The notes under the pieces are model-generated. The model saw only the letters and a program-made list of their open reading frames with translations. It was not told where the DNA came from and searched no databases. Made by a program: the position numbers and the translations under genes. Below are positions 59,632 to 64,000 of a DNA stretch of 64,000 bases, in pieces (the stretch's first letter is position 1; each line of letters opens with the position of its first letter). Where the stretch lies: assembly GCA_023388965.1 (NCBI GenBank), contig JAEWFF010000004.1, positions 69,501 through 133,500 of the forward strand, in the 5' to 3' direction. The DNA is from Pseudomonadota bacterium. GTDB lineage: Bacteria > Pseudomonadota > Alphaproteobacteria > Rhizobiales > Methylopilaceae.

Positions 59632-60729
59632 TCAGTTGACCGCGACGAGGCCTCGGGCGCGGAAGCGGCATTCGATCGCCTTGCGGCGCGCAAGCTCGGC
59701 ATCCGCCGTGCCCTGCTCCAGCGCCATGAAATGCTCCCAGATGGGCAGCGCATCGGCATAACGCGCGGTTTCATGAAGCAGCAGAGCGAGATTGTAGGCG
59801 GCATCGGCATAGCCGCCGGAATCCTCCAGAGCGCGGCAATAATGGGCGATGGCCTCGTCCTTGTGGCCGGCCTCCTCGGCGGCGACCGCGAGATTGAACC
59901 AGGCTTCAGGGAATTGCGGCGCCCGGTCGATGGCCTTGCGCCACAGAATGCGCGCTTCGGCAGCCCGGCCCTGCGCGTCGAGCACATTGCCGAGATTGAA
60001 GGCCGTCACCGGATCGTCGCGGTCGATCTTCATGGCGAGATCGTAAAGGCGTTCGGCGGTTTCGAGATCGCCGAGAAATTCGGCCTCCTCCGCGCATTCG
60101 ATCACATCGTCCAGCCGCTCGGGCGGCGCGTCGAACGGCAGCGGCAATTGCCCGTCGAGGCGCGCGACCACGCCGTCGATGTCACGGCAGACCGCGCCGT
60201 CCCCGCCGACGATCAGGCGCACTTCGCTCAGCTTGAAGCCGTCGCGGCGCAGCCCGACGGCGGCGGTGACGAGGGCGGCGAAATCGCACCCCTCGTTCAG
60301 AAGCCGCGCCGCCTCGCGCGCGCAGACCAGATCGCGATAGCCGAACGCCTCGTCGACCGGCTCGATGACATCGAACAGCGCCAGCCAGAACAGCAATTCT
60401 TCCTCGAGCCCGGACAGGCGCGAGACCTCGGCGGCCGACATCGTGCGCGGCTCGTCGGAGGGCGGCGGCGCGAGGCCCAGACTGCGCTGGAACGACAATT
60501 CGCTGATGAGTTCGGCGTGGTCGGGAATGCGCTCCAGCACATCGATCATGCGCGAGCCGGTCAGCAGCCCGTGCGCCGCACCCGAGCCGACGGCAACGAG
60601 CGTGACCTTCTTTTCGATGCGCTTGTGGAGGCGGGCGCCGGCTTTCTCGATCACGGCACCGAGTTCCCGCCGCGTCAGACCGTGGACGCGGCCCAGAACG
60701 AAAACCGATGCGCGGTCGAGCTTGTACAT
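59632..60729 (-). CDS. BRCT-like / MerR-like HTH / TPR protein between ku and ligD
   Basis: 365 residues from the ATG at 60729; a GTG at 60735 adds two. Three parts can be seen. Residues 7-85 resemble a BRCT domain (SVFVLGRVHGLTRRELGAVI, EKAGARLHKRIEKKVTLVAV, closing ELISELSFQRSLG), like that of NAD-dependent DNA ligase. Residues 97-160 look like a MerR-type winged helix (MSAAEVSRLSGLEEELLFWL, FGYRDLVCAREAARLLNEG). Residues 205-340 contain at least three TPRs (AFNLGNVLDAQGRAAEARIL, AWFNLAVAAEEAGHKDEAIA, AYNLALLLHETARYADALPI). BRCT domains bind phosphopeptides or DNA and TPRs bind proteins. Its place between ku and ligD suggests an accessory end-joining factor; this is inference. The TPR part is certain, the other two rest on motif resemblance. 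Confidence 0.8.
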   Translation of the reverse strand: MYKLDRASVFVLGRVHGLTRRELGAVIEKAGARLHKRIEKKVTLVAVGSGAAHGLLTGSRMIDVLERIPDHAELISELSFQRSLGLAPPPSDEPRTMSAAEVSRLSGLEEELLFWLALFDVIEPVDEAFGYRDLVCAREAARLLNEGCDFAALVTAAVGLRRDGFKLSEVRLIVGGDGAVCRDIDGVVARLDGQLPLPFDAPPERLDDVIECAEEAEFLGDLETAERLYDLAMKIDRDDPVTAFNLGNVLDAQGRAAEARILWRKAIDRAPQFPEAWFNLAVAAEEAGHKDEAIAHYCRALEDSGGYADAAYNLALLLHETARYADALPIWEHFMALEQGTADAELARRKAIECRFRARGLVAVN

Positions 60730-60822
60730 CCCCACCCATCACGGATGCGAGAACCGGAACGAATCACATCCGCTGAACCGAGTGTCGGCAGAAAAGATAA
60801 AATTTGCGAAGCCTTTTGCGGC

Positions 60823-61695
60823 TTATCCAGCGGCCCGTTTGCGGGCGGGCCGCGATGCCGTCTTCTTCGCGCTCGTCCTGCTTTTGGCCGCCGGCTTCCG
60901 CGCGGGGGCTTTTTCGCCCTTATCGCTCTCGATGGAGCGGCGCAGCGCGTCCATGAGATTGACGACATTGGAGGGTTTTTCCTCCTTCGGCGCCTTGATC
61001 TCGCGGCCCTGCTGCTTGGCCTTCAGCATCTCGATCAGCGCGTTCTCGTAGCGGTCCTCGAACTTGTCGGGATCGAACTTGGCCTTCTTCTTCGAAATGA
61101 TGTGCTCGGCAAGATCCATCATCTCCTCGGGAATCTCGATGTCCTCGATATCGTCGAAATAGGCGGCGTCGTCCCGCACCTCGTATTTGTAGTTCACCGT
61201 GGTCACGAGAATGCCCTTGCCGCGCGGCTGCAGCGCGACGATGCGCTCGCGCCGGTTCAGGACGAGGCGGCCGATGCCGACGGTCTTGGTCTTGTGCATG
61301 GCCTCGCGGATGACCGCGAAGGCTTCGGTCGCCACCTTGTCGTCCGGGGCGAGATAGTGGGAGCCGTCCAGATAGACCTGATCGATCTGATCGGCGGGCA
61401 CGAATTGCTGGATGTCGATCGTATGGGTGGATTCAATCTCCACCTTTTCGATGTCCTCGTCCTCGACGAAGACGTAATTGCCCTTGGCGAACTGGTAGCC
61501 GCGCACCCGGTCCTCGCGCTCGACCACGTCCTCCGTCTCCGAATCGATCATCTGCTGTTTCAGGCGGTTTCCGGTCGCGCGGTTCAGCGTGTTGAAGGAG
61601 ATGCGCTCCGAGGCATTGGAGGCGGGAAACAGGGCAACGGAACACGAAACGAGCGAGAGTTTCAGATAGCCCTTCCAGGACGCACGCGGGGCCAT
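60823..61695 (-). CDS. ku: Non-homologous end joining protein Ku
   Basis: 290 residues from the ATG at 61695, which has GGAGG 9 bases upstream. A homodimeric ring binds DNA double-strand ends and recruits LigD. Signatures: ASWKGYLKLSLVSCSVALFP, ISFNTLNRATGNRLKQQMID, VYLDGSHYLAPDD, IVALQPRGKGILVTTVNYKY. The C-terminal tail (about 258-290) is Lys/Ala/Arg-rich, as in other bacterial Ku proteins where it aids DNA binding. The BRCT/TPR gene and ligD follow on the same strand. A terminator upstream separates it from hisN. Confidence 0.97.
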   Translation of the reverse strand: MAPRASWKGYLKLSLVSCSVALFPASNASERISFNTLNRATGNRLKQQMIDSETEDVVEREDRVRGYQFAKGNYVFVEDEDIEKVEIESTHTIDIQQFVPADQIDQVYLDGSHYLAPDDKVATEAFAVIREAMHKTKTVGIGRLVLNRRERIVALQPRGKGILVTTVNYKYEVRDDAAYFDDIEDIEIPEEMMDLAEHIISKKKAKFDPDKFEDRYENALIEMLKAKQQGREIKAPKEEKPSNVVNLMDALRRSIESDKGEKAPARKPAAKSRTSAKKTASRPARKRAAG

Positions 61696-61779
61696 GACAG
61701 CTTCCTCCAGAACGCAAGGTCTCGGACAACGCCGGGCCCGGCGGCGGGTTCCGGCAGGTCCGGGAGCCGGAGAAACAAT

Positions 61780-61815
61780 AAAAAAGCCGGACGGCGCTTT
61801 CGCACTGTCCGGCTT
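61780..61815 (-). terminator. Terminator between hisN and ku
   Basis: Arms AAAGCCGGAC/GTCCGGCTTT flank a 14-base loop; reading leftward the stem ends in six T. It ends transcripts from hisN-hutG before ku. It lies about 330 bases after the hisN stop, with a family A repeat between, so the hisN mRNA may have a long 3-prime end. Confidence 0.75.
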
Positions 61816-61952
61816 TAGAGAAGATCCTGCCGTGGCGAGGGGCTGGGGGGCTGAGAAGTCGCCACGACCTGATCCTGCAGTAACAACGTGCACTTTTGAC
61901 CCCGGTTCCACCGGTTCCGAAAATAATTTTGAGCTGGAATCCTCATCCTTCG

Positions 61953-62092
61953 CCTCTCCCGCTCGCGGGAGAGGTCGGCACGTCGCGAAGCGATGGCCGG
62001 GTGAGGGGGACAACGGGATGCGGAGAAACCGTACGCCCTCACCCCGCTCGATCCTCGGGGTCGAGTCGGCCCTCTCCCCTTGGGAGAGGGGG
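61953..62092. repeat. Composite palindromic repeat, family A (copy 3)
   Basis: Hairpin CCTCTCCCGC/GCGGGAGAGG (61953-61974) shares both arms exactly with the copy at 8441. GGGTGAGGGGG and CCCTCACCCC face each other in the middle, and CCCTCTCCCC/GGGAGAGGG closes the unit (62070-62090). Same architecture as copies 1 and 2. With the terminator at 61780-61815 it fills most of the 452-base gap between ku and hisN. Confidence 0.85.
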
Positions 62093-62147
62093 CACGCGCC
62101 GAGTCCGGCTCAGAATGGGGGTCGAAGATTGAAGGCTAAGGCGCGCC

Positions 62148-62936
62148 TCACCCCCTCGTCAGAATCTCCAGGGCTGCGGCGTGCGCCCGCCGGTCGCCGG
62201 CGGCGACGACGCGCCCGCCCCGGGTCACGGGCCCGCCCTCCCAATCGGTGATGATGCCGCCCGCGCCCTCGATGATCGGGATCAAAGCCACGATGTCGTA
62301 GGGCTTCAGATCGGTTTCCACGACGAGGTCGATCTGCCCCGCCGCCAGCAGGCAATAGGCATAGCAATCGCCGCCGAACCGCGTGTGGCGCACCGCGCCC
62401 TCCAGCGCCTCGAAGGCGGCGAGTTCCGCGCCGGCGAAAAGCCGCGGCGAGGTCGAGGACATGACGGCATCCTCGATCCGCGCGCAGGAGCGCACGCGCA
62501 ATTTGCGGGTGCCGAGCGCGCCCCGGTAGCGCGCCGAGCCGCCATCGCCCCAGAACCTTTCCTTCACGAAGGGCTGGCTCATCAGTCCGTACACCGGCGA
62601 GCCCGCCTTCATGAGGCCGATCAAGGTGCCCCAGGTCGGCAGGCCGGTGATGAAGCCGCGCGTGCCGTCGATGGGATCGAGCACCCAGACATATTCGGCG
62701 TCCGGATTCTCGTTGGCGAATTCCTCGCCGACGATGCCGTGCGAGGGGAATGTGGATTTGATGAGCTGGCGCATCGCCGATTCGCCGGCATGGTCGGCGG
62801 CCGTCACCGGATCGAACCCGCCTTTGGCGCCGCTCTTGTCCTCGACGCCGATCGTCGTGCGGAAAAACGGCATGACGGATTCCCCCGCGACATCGGCGAG
62901 CCGTTCGACGAAAGCTTCGAAATCGACAGCGGTCAT
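62148..62936 (-). CDS. hisN: Histidinol-phosphatase, inositol-monophosphatase type (HisN)
   Basis: 262 residues. Hydrolyses histidinol phosphate in histidine synthesis; the alphaproteobacterial form belongs to the inositol monophosphatase superfamily. Metal-binding motifs are complete: VGEEF (Glu71), WVLDPIDGTRGF (Asp87 and Asp90) and GGDCYAYCLLAAGQIDLVVE, with DIVALIPIIEGAGG at the C-terminus. Close relatives act on other phosphates, so the substrate is family-based. It overlaps hutG by ATGA. Confidence 0.9.
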   Translation of the reverse strand: MTAVDFEAFVERLADVAGESVMPFFRTTIGVEDKSGAKGGFDPVTAADHAGESAMRQLIKSTFPSHGIVGEEFANENPDAEYVWVLDPIDGTRGFITGLPTWGTLIGLMKAGSPVYGLMSQPFVKERFWGDGGSARYRGALGTRKLRVRSCARIEDAVMSSTSPRLFAGAELAAFEALEGAVRHTRFGGDCYAYCLLAAGQIDLVVETDLKPYDIVALIPIIEGAGGIITDWEGGPVTRGGRVVAAGDRRAHAAALEILTRG

Positions 62937-63814
62937 TCGGCGGCTGCGCGCGGTATGACGAGTTCGCTCTGGGCGAACAGGACGAGCTGCTCGGTAAAGG
63001 CCGCGAGCTTGCCGGCGAGAATGGCAAATCCCGCCGTCCGCTCATGCGTCCGCTCGTCCATATACAGCGCGCGGTTCACCTCGATCTGCAGCGCATGGAC
63101 ATTGGCGGCGGGCGCGCCGTAATGCTCGGTGATGTAGCCGCCCGCGTAAGGACGGTTGCGCGCGACGGTGAAGCCGAGGCCGCGCAGCGTGACTTCGGCG
63201 AGATCCGTCAAACTCCCGCAGCACGAGGTTCCGTACCGGTCGCCGAGAATGATGTCGGAGCGCTGGCGCTCCTCGCGGGCAAGTCCGGACGAGGGCATGG
63301 AATGGCAGTCGATGAGCACGGCCGCGCCGAACGTGCCGAGAATGGCGGAGAGCATGGTGCCGAGCGCGTGATGATAGGGCTTGTAAATATGCTCGATGCG
63401 GTGGATCGCTTCCTCGACCGGCAGGCGGCGGTCGTAGATTTCCAGCGCATCGCCGACAATGCGCGCGATCGTGCCGAGCCCGCCGGCCACCCGCAGCGAG
63501 CGCGTATTGGCATAGGGCGGCAGCCTGCCCTCGAACATGCGCGGGTCCAGCTCATAGGGTTCGCGATTGACGTCGAGATAGGCACGCGGGAAATGCGCGC
63601 GCATCAAAGGCGCGCCGAAATCGACCGCGGGCATGAACAATTCGTCGACGAAGGCGTCTTCGGAGCGTCTGAGAGCGTGCGGGTCGAGCCGGGCCGAGGC
63701 CAGAAAATCCGCCGGATAGCAGGCGCCCGAATGCGGCGAGTTGAACAGGACCGGGGCCGTCATCCTGGCGGGTTCGACAATCTCGAACGAGAGATCGGAG
63801 GGGGCGGCGGACAT
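62933..63814 (-). CDS. hutG: N-formylglutamate amidohydrolase family protein
   Basis: 293 residues from the ATG at 63814; a TTG at 63835 would add seven. Matches the N-formylglutamate deformylase family: VLFNSPHSGACYPADFL, FVDELFMPAVDFGAPLMRAH, FPRAYLDVNREPYELDP, AAVLIDCHSMPS and GGYITEHYG with likely zinc ligands His and Glu. In histidine utilisation it makes glutamate and formate. No other hut genes are here; it is coupled to hisN and divergent from the probable cpdR, an arrangement also known in Sinorhizobium, so its real role may differ. Confidence 0.88.
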   Translation of the reverse strand: MSAAPSDLSFEIVEPARMTAPVLFNSPHSGACYPADFLASARLDPHALRRSEDAFVDELFMPAVDFGAPLMRAHFPRAYLDVNREPYELDPRMFEGRLPPYANTRSLRVAGGLGTIARIVGDALEIYDRRLPVEEAIHRIEHIYKPYHHALGTMLSAILGTFGAAVLIDCHSMPSSGLAREERQRSDIILGDRYGTSCCGSLTDLAEVTLRGLGFTVARNRPYAGGYITEHYGAPAANVHALQIEVNRALYMDERTHERTAGFAILAGKLAAFTEQLVLFAQSELVIPRAAAE

Positions 63815-63974
63815 GAAAACGCGGGCTCGCTTCAAATAGGTGGACGCTCTGTCTATCAGAATACGCGACAGGCGCGATGGTGCCGTGCCCGGGGCATTCT
63901 GTCCATGTTCTTGGCGGAAACCGGGTGTTTACCGGCCATCGGGCTTATGTGATGAATGAGGGGTTGAGTAGTCC

Positions 63975-64000
63975 ATGTCCGACATGAATAAAATCATTCT
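63975..64000 (+). CDS. Probable CpdR response regulator, only the first codons visible
   Basis: ATG at 63975 opens M-S-D-M-N-K-I-I and then leaves the window; a second ATG is at 63984. The MNKIIL-type start and the position divergent from hutG-hisN match the cpdR locus of rhizobia as I recall it. CpdR controls ClpXP degradation of cell-cycle proteins. GAGGGG lies about 11 bases upstream of the first ATG. Eight codons cannot prove identity. Confidence 0.45.

Overview
The window is GC-rich, about 65% by eye, and reads as core chromosome of an alphaproteobacterium in the Hyphomicrobiales (Rhizobiales) area. The evidence is gene order familiar from that group: bolA | dnaJ-like-cobS-cobT; helicase-S4-fdxA-carD-rpoH; tlpA | argH-lptM-lysA-TIGR02302; MJ0042 zinc-finger gene | ftsE-ftsX-ydcF-plsC; and hutG-hisN beside a probable cpdR. 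The genus cannot be named from this sequence. No tRNA, rRNA, CRISPR array, insertion sequence, phage or plasmid gene was seen.

Layout. 1-7.2 kb: leftward genes for RpoH (cut by the window edge), CarD, a seven-iron ferredoxin, an S4 RNA-binding protein, a Suv3/MgpS-type helicase and a DUF3108 protein. 7.3-15.4 kb: rpmB and a VUT transporter, a phytase-like secreted protein, the cobaltochelatase pair CobS/CobT with a J-domain protein, bolA, a KTSC protein and small membrane proteins. 15.4-20.4 kb: a chemoreceptor, TspO, a HIG1 protein, a rhomboid protease, an orphan BrnA-like DNA-binding protein and three tiny genes, one of them YjfB-like. 20.4-34.5 kb: amino-acid biosynthesis (argH, lysA), a large TIGR02302 membrane protein, a response regulator with hpt, the FtsEX division complex, an acyltransferase and HrpB. 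34.5-42 kb: a second chemoreceptor, a double cold-shock protein, ArfB, a MarR/DUF3861 pair, YceI, DUF72, an unlabelled small RNA gene and a BON protein.

42-62 kb is one long leftward run: sulfate activation (cysD-cysNC), the GlgE alpha-glucan/trehalose pathway (glgX, malQ, glgE, treS-maltokinase, glgB) and bacterial non-homologous end joining (ku, a BRCT/HTH/TPR protein, ligD). ku, the BRCT gene, ligD, glgX, malQ, glgE, treS and glgB follow each other on one strand, most with overlaps or gaps under 100 bases, so DNA end repair and storage-sugar metabolism may share stress or stationary-phase expression. 62-64 kb: hisN-hutG and the first codons of a probable cpdR.

The most interesting items are a small RNA at about 40593-40677 that resembles the MmgR/suhB family, the BRCT/HTH/TPR protein between ku and ligD, a perfect palindrome in the promoter spacer of the orphan BrnA-like gene, and a second well-placed ribosome binding site inside carD. 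Four intergenic regions hold dispersed palindromic repeats of two families. No wholly new multi-gene system could be proven from sequence alone; the ku-BRCT/TPR-ligD arrangement is the best candidate.
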